A model generated the notes under the pieces. It saw only the letters and a program-made list of their open reading frames with translations, did not search any database and was not told where the DNA came from. Shown one piece after another: positions 12,563 through 26,600 of a DNA stretch of 64,000 nucleotides. Source of the DNA: Neospora caninum Liverpool (Eukaryota; Apicomplexa; Conoidasida; Eucoccidiorida; Sarcocystidae). The position numbers were made by a program, and so were the translations under genes. Each line of letters opens with the position of its first letter. The first letter of the stretch is position 1. The stretch is taken from contig NC_018397.1 in assembly GCF_000208865.1 (NCBI RefSeq), forward strand, positions 3,472,001 through 3,536,000. The letters run 5' to 3'.

Positions 12563-15500
12563 AACGCTGTTCGTGTTCGAAGAACGAAGAATCCCATTCT
12601 GGTTTTCGCCCACCCTTAGTTTCCTTTCCTTTAAAAAGAGATTTCGGCTGTCACACGCTAAAACACCGTCATGGAACCGCTGAGTAGTCGGAGGGGCTCC
12701 GAAGACTGAAGCAAAAAGCGCCGGGTGGGCAGATGCGTCCCGACCTAGCTTTGTTTATCTCCGCCTTGCCTTTCTCGTCCTACTACGAGCGGCCATGCCA
12801 GGCACACGCATGTGGGTAAAAATGTATTTACGCCTTAAGAGAGAGAAAAATTGAGGGAAGTTCAGCGCCTCGACTGAGGAAAGCCGTGAACTATGCACAT
12901 CTCCCTCTCAATCACACCCTTGCGTAGTAGCCTTTCTCGTCCTTTTCCCCTATCTAGGCTGCGCTCAAAACTCTCTCCAGAGACCATATATATATTCAAG
13001 TATATATATTAAATACTGTGTAAAGAATTATATATCCAGGAAAGCTCAGGACGGGCACCGAGACAGGGCGTGACGTGAGGTGAAAGAGCGACGCGCCTCC
13101 CGGCTCCGACTCACGCCACCTTTTCCGTCCGTTCACTATCACGCGAGAGACAGCCGAATGGTGTGTACCAGTGACACGAAAACTTGACTTCCACGGAAAC
13201 GAAGACAGGAAACTCTGTCACAATGACGAACCCAACAACACGATGCGTCCCTGTGGTGGCAGCCTTTGCGAAGCACACGCAGATCCTGGAAAAACGCGAC
13301 AGACTGGCCATTCATAACGCGGCTAGTGGACTTTACGCCTGTGCCACGTCGCGCCTTGCAGACGTCCCGTCTATAGAGCATACTGCGAAGGAAGGCTGAA
13401 GAGAGTCCAAACTGCAGTAAACACAACGCCGGAGTAACGACGGGATTGCCACATGGCTACTATATTTACAAGAGCGGGCCGGAGAAATGGCATAACTTCA
13501 AGTGTGCATCCTTCTCGAAACGGACGAGCGGCCCCCGCAATCCCCGACTCGGCCACATAGACTCTCCGTAACCACGGAATAGGGTGGCAGCGATTCGTAG
13601 AAGGATGACTGAAACTTGAGAACGAAAAACGGTGAAAGTCGGCGGGGCAACAACGAACTGGTGGTGTGTACGGCGCGCCCACGTAGTTGCTGCCAGGTCA
13701 CCTCTCCTCGCACGCTTCAGTAAGCCGGAGCCTGCTAGAGAGAAGAAACACGGGTATCTTCGACTTTTCTGTGAGAGGCGCGTATCTTGAAATCTCAGTG
13801 CAGTGCACCGCCGCAAGGAGACAGCCACTTCATGGTTTTCACCCGTGGGTCTCCACACACTTTTTCGTGCCCGGTAACCAGTAGGATGCGACGCGCGCGG
13901 AAATCGGCGTGCGAGGCCATCGAGCCGGAATTTGACAGTCTCCTGATCTATCTCTCGTGCGTCACAGACTGAGGCATATGTGCAAGGGACAGGGTTACAG
14001 AAAATGACTCGAAGAAGTTCTGTGTTCCCTCTCTCTCACAGTAGCGCTCAAGTGCATTCCGAGAAATAGGCGCAAAAGCGCAACCTGGCGCGGGGGAGTG
14101 TAGCCGCGGAGCCGAATGAGCGACTCGACAAAGGAGAGGATTTTATGCTCTTTGTAACCGCTTTGTGGCCTACCTTTTCTGGGTCTTTTCCTCTTCAGAT
14201 TCTTTCCTCACAGACGTAAAGGATGGAAAGTGACACTCTTCGTACTTTTTCGCGAGGAGCTACACGAGGTGCGCTCCCTTATTCGCCACACTTCCTCCTG
14301 ACAGGTTGTCGTTCGTTGCACCACGGAAACGGCGCGTGACACTTTTTTTTCTGTTTTTAACAGCACGCGAAAGCGACTACCACTTGTTCTTGCTGTGGAA
14401 TGCGGAAGAGATGCCTCGCCGGCACCGTGGACAGAAGTCTGCATTCTCCGTCAGATAAAGCGCGAGGTTTTCTATCGTGTGCATGAACCGGCAGCGCGCG
14501 CACGGGACGGGGAAGACATGGAGCGAGACCGGGTATGTGCTCCGTCCAAAATAAGCGCTGTGGGCAAGAGAGACGGCAAGGAGAAGAATTCTCGTACACC
14601 TTCTTTCTTTCTCGTCGAATTTTGTACCCTCCACATCTGCCGAGAAGATTTCTCACGGGCATAGTTCGTTCGAAAAGGGGTAACTCTACAGCGTTGCCTT
14701 AAAACTGCCTGGGCATGTTCTGAATCGATTCCAGCGTTTTCTAGGTCATGGTGTATTTCCTTCGATGCCCCGTCAAGCTAAATCTATGTTCGAATACACC
14801 TTGTGTGAGAAAAAAGAGTTGATTGGAGAGGGACGCTCGAGAGCTTGTGGACGCTGATGTGTGGACTTCACTAACGCCACAATGACCCCCAGGCGACTGC
14901 GAGATCCTCCACAGCGCACACTGAATGGAGCGAACTTCCACCAACGAGCTGAGAAATTTCCACAACATCAAAGTGTTTGCTTATCGGCGGATTCTTTCAC
15001 TGTAAAACAAACCTCTCCGCTGCCGATGGGGCCCCGGCCTGCAGTCTTCATTATTCTCATACCGTCAGGGACCATCAGGCCTCTGCAATTCCACATATGT
15101 AAACCCGTGGACAAACAAGGTACCCCCCTTATGTAGCCATCGGCACAGAAAAATATTTTGAGAGGAACTCAGGAAAGTCCTGGGGCTTGATGCGAGGGAA
15201 CGGCTCTCTCTCAAACCTTGGTTTTTTCGTGAGTCAGCGCTTTACGTTCTGGATCTTCCCCTGCAGCTTTGCACCGGCACCGGCGCAATATTGTCAGAAA
15301 CACGACAGCGACTGTACGAGCCGTAAGCTATTTTTCGGGTGCGATGTAGGGTAATCAGGAGGTTGAAGGCTGAGTCATCTGAGGTTCCCGACAGGTTCCG
15401 TCTTGCGAGTTGCAGAAACATACAGAGCCCACAACTTGAGAACTGACGGGGACCGGATGGAAAAACCGAACTACTTCTCGTAAGGGTGCCTATGTCAGGC

Positions 15501-17638
15501 ACCAGTAGTACTAGACTGTGTGCACTCTAGCATTTTCCCCTGCTGCAGTGCCATGTAAACTGGGCCACCATCTGGAATGGTACTCTTCTATGAAGATCCG
15601 TGAAGCCGAGTGCTGCCGTAGAAGACCGAAGCTTTCGCCTCTGACACAACTGCGAGAAAATTAGAGGAAGAACGGAAAAGCGAGCTGGGATGCCACCGTG
15701 GTCGTTTCGTCCACGATTCAGTCACGAGACAGTTGGGTTTCCCGGACCAAACCGCGAACTGGCTACTTTTTTTTGTACAAGGCAACCTTCTGACGACGCC
15801 AGGAAAGCTCCAGGAGATGATCGCGAGCCAATAGTGCTCTGATTCCGATGGATCTTGGCGCTCCACACTTTCCTGGCGCTACACACTACCCACATGTTTC
15901 TCTCGCGTAACCGGCACAATTAGACAGCGGCCTCCATGCTCACAACCAACCATCATTCTGTAATCTCTTCTTGACTTTGTCTACATGTCCGGTCCTGCTG
16001 CGATATACGGACCCATTCACTTCGCAGACTTAGCAATCTGTCTACCTGTTGCCGGGCTCTCCCTGCTGGAAACAACGAAGGAAATATGCAGCGGATCCCT
16101 TTTTCGCAGACACGTGCGCAGACACGTGTAAACGTTGTATAGGCAATGGGAGCAGCGTTCTGCAGACAGTGCGCACGTCTCCTCAGAGGAATTGCGCCAA
16201 TCCGTTTCACGCCGGGCTCTGAGCCGCCGGGTGACTTTGCCCACCGTCCGTGCATGCGCAGCCCGTCGAGCTTGGAAACGACTCATCGATTCCGTCGCCT
16301 TCCTGGAAGAGAGAGTCAGAGGACGAACCACATCCATTTCCAGATTCTGTGTGGATATGATCTGTCTCGAAGCAGAACTCATTGCCTTCGGAATTCCGAA
16401 GGTCGACGAACGAAAGTGAAGCGGTGCGCACAGACGCGATCTTCTGAGACAGTATCGGTATAGTATCGTTCGCATGGAGACTGAGAAAACTGCCTTCTGC
16501 GGGTTTGAAGTTTACCGACTGCTTGTGGACAGTCTCTCTTTTCTTTTAGACACATCTTTTCTTCAGTTCTTCGCACTTTTGCTTAGTTGGTTGAATCGCT
16601 TTTTCCCTCCGGACCCATCCCGCTGGCCACACTCAATGGCCTGGCTAGTTGCGCTGCCGACGCGACTTTTTCTCAAGAGAATGAGAACGAGAAAACCGTC
16701 AATTATTGGGCAACAGCTTTTCCAAACATTTTCAGCGTGCCTGCCTTATCCACTCTTTTCTGATCACGGGAGTTGTAAGCCGTTTTTCGCCTCATGCATC
16801 GCCGATCAGTGCCTGTTTCCGTTGCCGTGTCTATACCGTCGACGGGTCCACGCGATCCGAAACTGCCCCCAGTTCGGCGACATGCCAGCATCCATTCTGT
16901 CGTTTTCCACTTCCCTCCTCGCATTCACGAGACTCTGAAATCCCGATCTAGCGGTTGAGGAAAGTGGGAAAAGGTCTTTCCCCATTCTGGTGGCGGTCAA
17001 CTGGGCACTGCGCAGATCCAAAACGGCCCTCCTATCGGAAGCCTTGAACTTACGGAAGAGCCCCGCTTCTGTGTATGACGACTGCGGAACGTATTCTATT
17101 ATGTTTTCCTGCGCGCGCGCTTTTGCGGCCGTTGATCGCTGTGTCTCTGGATACGCGCGACTTTACGCTTTTTCTTCCGCCCTCTTACCGGCGGATTGCC
17201 AGGTCCACGTCCATGACCTGAGATGGCGCGGCTCATGCCGATACGCGCATCTGCTGCCATGTGCGCCATGCTTTTGGGCGCAGCGTTTTAACCTCCTTAT
17301 TGAAGAGCGTTTTCAGTCGGAATCGAAGTGGATTCGAGTTTAGATACTCCACAGCGACATACATCAGGTCGGCACGTCGCACCCCTCGGTGCCATCGATG
17401 TGTGCCTGCACCAGTGAGCGCGCCGCTCTTCACTTCAGCTCGATCGCGAGGTCGAGTGTGCGTCACAAGAAACGGCTGTGCAAAACGGGTCCGAGCCCGT
17501 CAGGCCTTCATCGCTACCCCGCGGGTGTCCTGAAACGTGCAGAGCTGCATGGTTTCGTCTCCACATCAAACCCGATCCGGGTGATGGAGCGGCGTCGGTC
17601 GGCAACGTGTTGTGTCGGTTTCGTTTTCTTTCGCAGCG
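12563..17638. other. 5-kb stretch without a confident gene
   Basis: Several short open frames exist on both strands. The best are a 58-codon plus frame from ATG 13223 to 13399, a plus frame ending at 16419 with a helical, basic C-terminus, and the minus-strand pair listed separately (16475 to 14377). A short AT-rich patch lies at 12985-13030. The right end (about 17100-17638) is probably promoter and 5' UTR of the giant IQ-motif gene. Confidence 0.4.
14377..16475 (-). CDS. Possible two-exon zinc-ribbon protein, tentative
   Basis: Exon 1 would start at ATG 16475 and run to about 16126, giving a basic Arg-rich sequence that ends near CSHCLYN. Exon 2 would follow a strong acceptor (CTCTCTTGCCCACAG) at 14557 and run to a stop at 14377. 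It carries CARC and, 19 residues on, CPRC. Joined at the only phase-2 donor I found (GTGTCT, weak), this gives about 176 residues with three CxxC pairs, a layout typical of zinc ribbons. I cannot name the family. Exon 2 looks coding by composition and acceptor strength. Exon 1 competes with an equally plausible plus-strand frame at 16135-16419, and other exons may lie in the 1.6-kb gap. Confidence 0.28.
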
Positions 17639-20600
17639 ATGGAGAGCCGACAAACATTCAGCGAGGCTGCCCCGCCGCCGGAGGAGGTAGCTGGGTGGAC
17701 TGGCCAGCAAAACATGAAGTTGTCCCTTCCTTCTGTATTTCCACCACCAGCGGGTACTCGCCTTTCTTCTTCTCGCCCCGACAATCGTAGACAGGAGCGC
17801 TTTTCGTCGACCGCTCCTTCCGTCTCGGGCTCTCCCCCGTTCAACTTGCCCTGGTGTGGTCGTCCACCCGACGTGCTCCCGAGTCGTCACACTTCGTCCC
17901 CTTCCGCACCGTCGCCGTGGCGGAACCTTTCGGGTTCTGGCTGTGGGTCGCCGGCGTCTCCGTGCTCACCTTCGGATGTCTCGTCTTGCAACGTACAAAC
18001 GTGCTGCCTGCCGCTCAATGTGACCTGGATCCAGCGGCTGCCCAATGCGGCGTCTCCGCCTGTTCAACACTTTGGGTCACCGGAACACCCGCCGGAGCCG
18101 CCGTGGTGGTACGGGGGCGAACATGGACAAAACGGAGACGGAAGCGACGAGGCTTTGCGATCTCTCCAACTCGGCCTGCAAGCGGAGACCTCGAGTGTTT
18201 TATGGGTAGGGACGACGCGGCCCGGGGCTCATCGCGGTTGGCTGTACCCGTGGTTCGATCAAATGGGGGACTCTTTTGTGTTTCAGGGGCTGTGTCGGCG
18301 AGTCGTCGGGGGCATGCCGGTACCGCACCCATTCATGGCATCACGATGAGGTGTTCCACAGTGCCTGTTGTACTTTCGGTGTGCGTCACCACAGGCAAAT
18401 TTTCAGATTATGTGCGTATTCACATTGAAAAAAACGTGTCTCCTACACCCGCACAAGCATCTGTTTCTCTGCCTAGGCTAGAACGGGAATCTTCACCACT
18501 CAGAGTACTCAAGGCCCACGAGGAGTAGGTGGTGGCGGGTTTCCGCATCGGTTGTTGGTGACCGTATCGGTCTAGGGTTATCAGGAAAAGTGTTTTTCGT
18601 GATTGTTTGCGCTCTGTGTGCAGCGTCACCATCTGGTGCATGCGATGTGCCGGGGACTAGAAACCTCCATGGGAGACAGCTACAGCTCTCCCGCAGCGAT
18701 GTCGATTCCCCTCCCTGGCCGTGCCGACGGTGTGCGGAGAGATGAAAGACAGGACGCGTCTGCCTTTCTATCTTCGTCTCGAGTTGGCTTTCCCCCACGC
18801 GAGACGCGGAGGACGAGGGCCCAGGCAAACTTCCCTCACCACGACCGTTTGCCTTCTTCCTCCCCTCTGCCTCCTGTCTTGCCTACTCCTGGCGCTTGCC
18901 GCCGCTCTCCCTCCGGTTCCCCCATGTTCTCCGCACACCCGCATAGCGAGGCGAACGGATCGTGTCAGCCCACGCTTGATGCCGGCTATTCATCTGCGCA
19001 TGCAGCGCGTCGTCGAAGCAGGGGGACTCATGGTTCTTCCGCGGATACAGTGCCGACATGGCATACTGCCGCTACCCGTCCTCATTCCTTGTCCCCGTCG
19101 GACTCTCCGTTTCCTCCGGGGACGCGGTGTCTTCCTGCCGTGCCTAGGCCTCTGCCGCCTGGACCCTACGCAGCAGCCGTCGGCATCACGACACAGAGCT
19201 TTCGGCGAGGCAGCGAGGCAGCCGGTTCTCTCCGTCAAGTCAGTGCCTCTATTCCCCTGTCGCCACCTCTGTCGGAGATCCCGCTTCCTGCCTATGCACC
19301 CTCTGTGGGTTTCTCCGCTGCTCAGTTGCCGCCAGTGGAGCAGCGACAAGTGTCTTGCGCAGGCCGGCGAGGGCGGGGCGAGGAATCGGTTGCGCGCGTG
19401 GGCGACTCCGCCTCTCTTTCTCTCCCGAGGAAAACCGAGGGAGACGGAGAGGTCGATGGTGGCCTTTCCTTCTACACGACGAGGACGCCCACGACTCGCG
19501 AAGGCGGGAAATCCTCTCAGCCGACGAGTCAGGACAGCAACGCGTCTCTCGACGCGGCAGGAGACAGAGAGGGTGAGGCAGGGACGGACCACGACGGTGA
19601 GCAGAAAGGAGGGAGAGAGGACGACAAAGCGCGAGACGAAAGCGAGGGGCAGCCCAGGCGCGAGTTGCTGTGGCTGGACGGAGACACTGTACGCTGGTTT
19701 AACGAAGAGCTCGCCCGGAAGCTGCGGGACTATCGAGCGAAGCAGCTGCATGCAGCTGCGAAAAGGATACAGGAAGCGTGGAGGAATTCGGCGCGGAGAC
19801 AGCGAGAGAGAGAAGAGGAGCTGGCTCGCCTCTTCGCTCAACTGCGGAGAGTGGAACGGGCGGGAAAAGGCACAGCGGATTCCAGAGGTCAGAGGACACA
19901 GGAAGCGGAGAGAGACAGGAAGAGGAGCGGGAGGGGAAGGGGGAGAGGGAAGACGCGGGAAAGAAGAGAGAAAGAGAGCGGCCAGGAAGGAGAAGAACGG
20001 TCGCGAAAAACCAAGAGAGAAAAAGGCGAAAAAGGGGAAAAACGACGGCGGATAAAGTCTCCCGCGCGTGCAGCTCAAACTATCCAGGCCGCATTCCGGG
20101 GCTTTCGTGTTCGACGAACCATGGCGCGTGTCGCGGAAGAAGGGAGAAGACGAATGCGGGGGCTGACTGGAGGCGAGACGCGCGATCTTCCTCCCTTTTC
20201 ACTGTCTCAGGTCGAACGCCTCGACGAACTTACGCAGACGCTTCTCCCTCTGGAGCTCAAAGTCCTAGCAGAAGCTTCTTTCGGACGCCCGGCAAGAAGC
20301 GGGACTTGCGCTAGCACGAGGCGCGGGGGAGGGGACGACCGGCGAGAGGGAGACCGAGGAGAAGGAGAAGACCTCGCGCGAAGAAGGCCCACGAGACATT
20401 CGGCAAGAGAGAGGCGAAGGGAATTGCGAGCACAGGCGATCCTCGCCACGGAAGTCTCCACATTGATTGCACGAGCTCTCGAGCTGAGAAGACATGCCGA
20501 GGAAGAGCGTTCCTCAAGTCCACAGTCAGTGGTCCCACCTGGACGTCAGGAACGGGCTAGACAGAAAGCAGCGAGGACGGTACACTCGCGTAGGCAACTC

Positions 20601-23600
20601 GAGGAAGGAAACGACAGTTCCTCTCTTCCTTCTTCCTCCTCGTCGTCGCCTGTCGCTTCGCCATGCTGGTCCTTGTCTCTGTCCAGCGACAGCGAGCGAG
20701 AGGAGGCCCGCGAGAAGCACGAGCGGAGAGACGGGCACGAAGCACCGGGGAAGGATACGACGAAGCGGAAGAAAGATGGAACAACGGAGATTCACAGAAG
20801 GAAGGGACAGGACGGGAGAGAGCGAGAGAAGAGCGCGAAGGGGAGAGAGAATCGGGGCCTTGTCGATCTTGTGGTTGCAGCCAGAGCCAAGAGACAAAAG
20901 GAGAAGAAGGCATGGGGGGCGCAGGAAGACGAGAAAGCCACCGAAGGCGCCAAGAAGCGATCGAACAGGAGAGGAACGCGAGACACCCTCGAGCCTCACG
21001 AGAAGCTGAAACGAAACAGCCATTCCCGCGACGGTGGCAGAGGCTTTGCCGATTGCCGGAGAACAGGCCGTGCAGCGGGCGAAGGGCCAGAAGCGGCGGA
21101 CAGACTGGCGAAACACAGAAGGCGAGGAGATCGGGCCTGCGAGCGGCGGGGACGCTGGGGACAGTGTGGGGTTCCGGAGTCCCCGCCAGACTGGATGTAT
21201 CCGCCTCTTTCCGGGGCGGTGATGCCCATCGAGCGGCTCTGTCCACCTGCAAGGTGGACTCCGGCACTCAGTCCCGCGTATGCTGATCCTTCCCAAATGG
21301 CCTTTCCTTCGTACGTGCCCCGGTCCCCTTACGTCGGGCCTATGCACATCTGCGCAAACAGGCAGACACACCAAGTCTCTGTGTCTATGACGTCTTCTTC
21401 TGTCTCTTCGTCTTCGTCCTTCTCGTCGACCTCTTCCAGTTCGTTCCTGTCGTTCGTTGCTTCCCAGTCAAAATCCGGAGCAAACGAGAGAACGAGAGAG
21501 GAGGATATCGAGGAGCTTGACGAGTCGCCGGAAGGCCCAGAGACCCACGGGGCGCCTGCAGAGGCTGCCACAATTCTTGCAGCTGCCGCCGCCGTTCGCC
21601 ACCTTGGTCCTTTCGCCAGCGCGAATTTCTCCGACTCCGCGCCGTCCAAAGACTCACGACAATCCTCCGCTTCGCGTGTGTCTCTCGCTGCTCAACACAC
21701 TGCTCCTCGTGGGCTGCCGCAATCTCCTCTTCACGAAGCGCAGGTGGAGGCTGACCGGGGGGCTGGGGAAGTTCCCGGGACAGCAGACGAAGCTGAGAGG
21801 ACTGCGGGTGCGAGCACGCAGCGAACGAGATTGGAACCTCGAGAGAAAGAGCGAGAAGAGGCAGAAACGAGGGTGAAGCAACTGCGAAAACATCTAGGTC
21901 AGGAACTGGCAAGAAGAGAAGAAGACGCTCGACGGCGAAGTCTCGTCCGTCTCTCCGCTTCTCCACTGCGACTCTCGCGTAAAAGCTCCTTCGTCTCTCT
22001 TTCGCCTAGTCGGTACGTGTCGCCGGAGGACGACGACGAGAAAAGAACCGCGGAATCCGACGGCCAAACAGGACATTCAGAGAGAATGGGGGGAGAGGAA
22101 GGACTCAGGAAAGAATTGGATCGAAAGACTGAAGAGGACGGAACGGCACCGGTGCCGTCGGCGTCTCCTTTCTCGGGTGTGCAAGCAGAGGCGCGCGAAA
22201 GAGAAGAGCGGAGAGAGCGAGACAGAATCCTGGCGGAAGAGAAAGTTAAGGTCGTGACGGGCCAGTCTCAGTTGACGTTAGGAGAGCGAGAAGAAGAGAG
22301 GCGAAGATCCGTTCTCGAAGACCGTAGACGAAGGATACTCTTGTCGGCATCTGTTTCGCCTCGGAGCGATGCCGGCCTTTTTCAGATTCGAGTCACCAAA
22401 GCATCTTCTGTGGATGGTGAATGTGGGAAGCGCCTGGCGCCTGGATCTGCGCATTCTCCCTCTTCTGCTTCTTTCGTTCCTCCATCTTCTCATTCGCTGT
22501 CGTCTTTCCCTCAATCGCCTCTACGTTCGCGTCGTCTCTCTGGCTCTTCTCGGACAGCCGCCCTTCACGACGCTCACGCATCGCGGAGGACACAAGACGC
22601 AAGCTCGAGAATAGATGGCGAGAAGGGAGATCCGCAGAGAGGAGACGTATCGGCAGCTCCTGGAGCACTGTCTTCTTCGTCGGCAGGGGAAGCTGAGGAG
22701 GGAGAAGAACGCACTGTCGCTTCACGGCTTGAGCCAGGTACTCGCCCGCTGCTTGCTGACGTACCAGGTGCTGACTCCGAGGACGCGGAGAAGGCGAACT
22801 CTATTTCAAGTCGAGGAAGACAACCGCCGTTGCATGCACCGACTCTAAGGCTACCTCTGCCCCCGCCTTTCCTCGTGCGGCCTCGGCGAAGCAGCTCTGC
22901 AGGGACTCCCGAGGGTCTGTCGGCGTCGCCTCGTCGGGCCGCGCGTTTGGGCGTTCAGGAGCAAGACCCCACAGAAACGCGAGGAGACTACAGAGACAGA
23001 GACGAGGACGCGGGGAAAGAAATGGACGGAGAGAAGACGGAAAAGGGCCAGAACGAGTCCGACAAGAAGCTCTTCTTCACGCCGTCTCCCAGTCCTGAGC
23101 GGTTCACGCCTCCTTCCTCGCCCGCCGTTCCAGTTCGTTCTCCAGTGCATGCAGGGGAGTCGTCCTCACTGTTGCTTGCGCCCTCGGCGTGTTCGGCCTC
23201 ATCTTCATTCTCCCCTTCTGTCTCCTTGTCGCTGCTCGCGCAGCACGACCAAGTTCCTGGAACTGCGGCAGGGGGCGAGGAAGCAACGGACCAAGGCGAA
23301 AACGTGGGGCTCGCAGCCGAGAAAGGAGAGACGGGGACAAAAGAGCGGAACGGTGTCAAGCAGACGGTACCGGCGCTTCGGCACCTGTCGTCTCAAAGCG
23401 AAGGCTTTCCCTCGATTCCACCGCTCGCGTGTCTCCCGGTTTCAAAGGAAACCGACACCACGCAGCAGCAAGGTTTTGCGCCCGCTTCTGTGGCAGGAAG
23501 GAGCGTGCATGCGTCCTCGTTCGCCATCTATCCTGTGTCTCCTCTCTCGTCGCCCCGACCTCTGTCATCTCACGCAGTTAAGGGCCTTCGAGCAAAGACG

Positions 23601-26600
23601 AGAGGATCGCCTCCGTGTACGGAGGCCCCAGCAGCAGGAGAAGCAACAGCCGAAATAGAGAAAGCGGCGAATGGAGACGGCGTGCCTGGCCCACCAGAAG
23701 AACCTGAGGAAAAGGAAGCCGGAGAGGAGTCGCCTGCCTCGACTTTCGCGCCGTTTCAGAAGAACGAAGAGACTGCGGCGTCGAGTGGGAGACAGAAGAA
23801 GGACTTGAAGAAGCGAGGAAGTAAACAAGCCGGAAAGCCGGGAGCCGTAGGTGACTCTGTCTTTCGGCCAGAGGGAGAACCCGATACCACTCGTGCGTTC
23901 TCTGCTTCTTCGTTTTCCCCTTCTTTCTTGCCATTCACGTCTGGCGAGCCGCGGCCCTCATCCCCTGGTGCTTCGCCGCCCCGTCTTGCATCCGCGCCAG
24001 TGCCTCCGCCTTCCGACCCCGCCCCCGGACCGTCTCCGCTTTCCCCTGTACCTTCGTCTGGCCCAAACGAAGCGGCGGTAGAAAACAAAGGAACGCCGAC
24101 GAGAGAGAAAAGGGGTATGGCGAGGCCTGCGTCTCCCCGTGTGTCTCCACTCGTGTCTCCTCGTCCTCTATTCTCTCTCCGCGAAGTCCGGGCCAAAACG
24201 CGTGCGCCTCTCACACTTTCAGCAGACGAACCTGGGCAGCAAGGAGAGAAGAGGGAAGGAGAATACGAGACGCGAGCAGCGGGTGCACAAATCGAAGGAA
24301 AGCAGGCAGGAACAGAGAACGGGAAAAAAGACGGTGAAGAGGTGGACGGGCCCGACAGAGCCGGCGCGTGGAGAAAGAAGCACGAGGAGGATGAACTGGG
24401 AAGAAAGAACGAAGACGGGACGACACAGAGAGACTCCGAAGAAAAACGACGGCCTGAGGAAGGCGAAGTTCCGAAGCAGGAAACGACGGAGGCGAGAAAG
24501 CAGGCAGTGCCAGGGGCGGGAGGGGGAGCGGAGGAAACTCTTGGAAAGAGCGAGGCAGGGGAGCCAGTGGAGACAGCTGAAGGCAGACGCGGGCGGGGAG
24601 AAGAGAGCCCAAAGACGGTCGACCGGGTGCAGGCGCCGATAGAAGCCGCAGAGAGGATTCGGACGGCGACAGAAGATGAAAGGAAGAAGAAGGAAGAAGA
24701 TGAGAAAGTGAAAAACGCGCAGCAAGAGGGAAGGCGGACGAAGGAGGAAGCGGAACAGAGGGCGGTGGAGGAACTCAGAATCAAGGAAGAGGAGGAAATG
24801 CGGAAGAAGGAAGAGGAGGAAAAGCGGAGGAAGAACGAGGAGGACAGGAAGAAGAAGGAAGAAGAGGCAAGACTGAAAAAGGCGCAGGAGGAGGAGAGGA
24901 AGAAGACGGAGGAGGCGGAGAGGAGGAAGAAGGAAGAGGAGGGCAGGAAGAAGAAGACAGAGGAGGAAAGGCGGAAGAAGGAAGAGGAGGAAAAGCGGAG
25001 GAAGAACGAGGAGGACAGGAAGAAGAAGGAAGAAGAGGCAAGACTGAAAAAGGCGCAGGAGGAGGAGAGGAAGAAGACGGAGGAGGCGGAGAGGAGGAAG
25101 AAGGAAGAGGAGGAAAGGCGGAAGAAGGAAGAGAAGGAGATGCGGACGAAGGAAGAGGAGGAAAAGCGGAGGAAGAACGAGGAGGACAGGAAGAAGAAGG
25201 AAGAAGAGGCAAGACTGAAAAAGGCGCAGGAGGAGGAGAGGAAGAAGACGGAGGAGGCGGAGAGGAGGAAGAAGGAAGAGGAGGAAAGGCGGAAGAAGGA
25301 AGAGAAGGAGATGCGGACGAAGGAAGAGGAGGAAAAGCGGAGGAAGAACGAGGAGGACAGGAAGAAGAAGGAAGAAGAGGCAAGACTGAAAAAGGCGCAG
25401 GAGGAGGAGAGGAAGAAGACGGAGGAGGCGGAGAGGAGGAAGAAGGAAGAGGAGGAAAGGCGGAAGAAGGAAGAGAAGGAGATGCGGACGAAGGAAGAGG
25501 AGGAAAAGCGGAGGAAGAACGAGGAGGACAGGAAGAAGCAGGAAGAAGAGGCAAGACTGAAAAAGGCGCAGGAGGAGGAGAGGAGGAAGAAGGCAGAGGA
25601 AGAAAGGGGGAGGAAGAACGAGGAGGACAGGAAGAAGAAGGAAGAAGAAGCAACACTGAAAAAGGAGCAGGAAGAGGAAAGGAAGAAGACGGAGGAGGAG
25701 GAAAGGCGGAAGAAGGAAGAGGAGGGCAGGAAGAAGAAGACAGAGGAGGAAAGGCGGAAGAAGGAGCAGGAAGAGGAAAGGAAGAAGGCTGAGGAGGAAA
25801 GGCGGAAGAAGGAAGAAGAGGAAGGAGCGACAAAAACCCAGGAAGAGGCAAGACTGAAAAAGGCGCAGGAGGCGGATAGAACGAAGAAGGAAGGTGAGGA
25901 AGGTACGAGGAAGAAAGGAGGGAAACAGAGAGGACATGAGGAAAAACAGAGGGAGGACGAGCAGAGGGAGAAGGGAGGCGGTAGAGGCAGGATGCAACAG
26001 CAGCCCGGCGGTGAAACGGGAAACGAAGTGGAGAAGATGGATGATGGAGAGAGGAGAAAGGAGGCAAGAAAAGAAGAGAGCAACCAAAAAAAGAACGAAG
26101 AAGAGGATGAGCGGAGAAATGGAGAGCAGAGAGATGAAAGAGATACGGAAGGCGAACTGATCAGAGGAGTGGAAGAGCCCCACGCCAAAGAAGAACGGAG
26201 TCGCCGAGGAGCATTCGATCGTCAGGAAGTGCGGGCCAAACTCCGGATTTTACAGAAGGCGCAAGAACAGCAGGACATTCTTCAGCGCCAACAAGAAAGA
26301 AGCGCCAGCCTTCTTCATCGTCGCGTGGCTGCTTTGAGAATTCAGAGAGCGTGGCGTAGGCACCGAAAGCGGGTGTTCCGTAAGAAGACGCAGGAGAAGA
26401 AGGCGTTGAGTGCGCATGCCTTGAGAGAACAGGAACAAAAGAGAGAAGAAGATGCCAGGAGGGAGAGAGAGAGGCGACACGAGGAGCTTCGCCGGCGGTT
26501 GCTGATGGCTGAAGCGCGGCGGAGAGAAGAAGAGGCGGCCGTAGAGAGAAAAGTGAGAGACGACGAGAGGCGCAGGGGGCAAGGCAGCGAGGATGAGACG

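Noticed and set aside
17854..18528. Alternative plus frame over exon 1 of the IQ-motif gene, with a hydrophobic stretch
   Set aside because: The 17639 frame has an ATG in good context and a phase-0 splice into the long exon; the alternative frame does not join in phase.
23756..26188. Very long minus-strand open frames (about 810 and 650 codons) encoding Ser/Phe/Leu-only sequence
   Set aside because: They are exact antisense of the Lys/Glu/Arg repeat block of the IQ-motif gene; purine-rich coding DNA with few A/T-rich stops leaves open antisense frames automatically.
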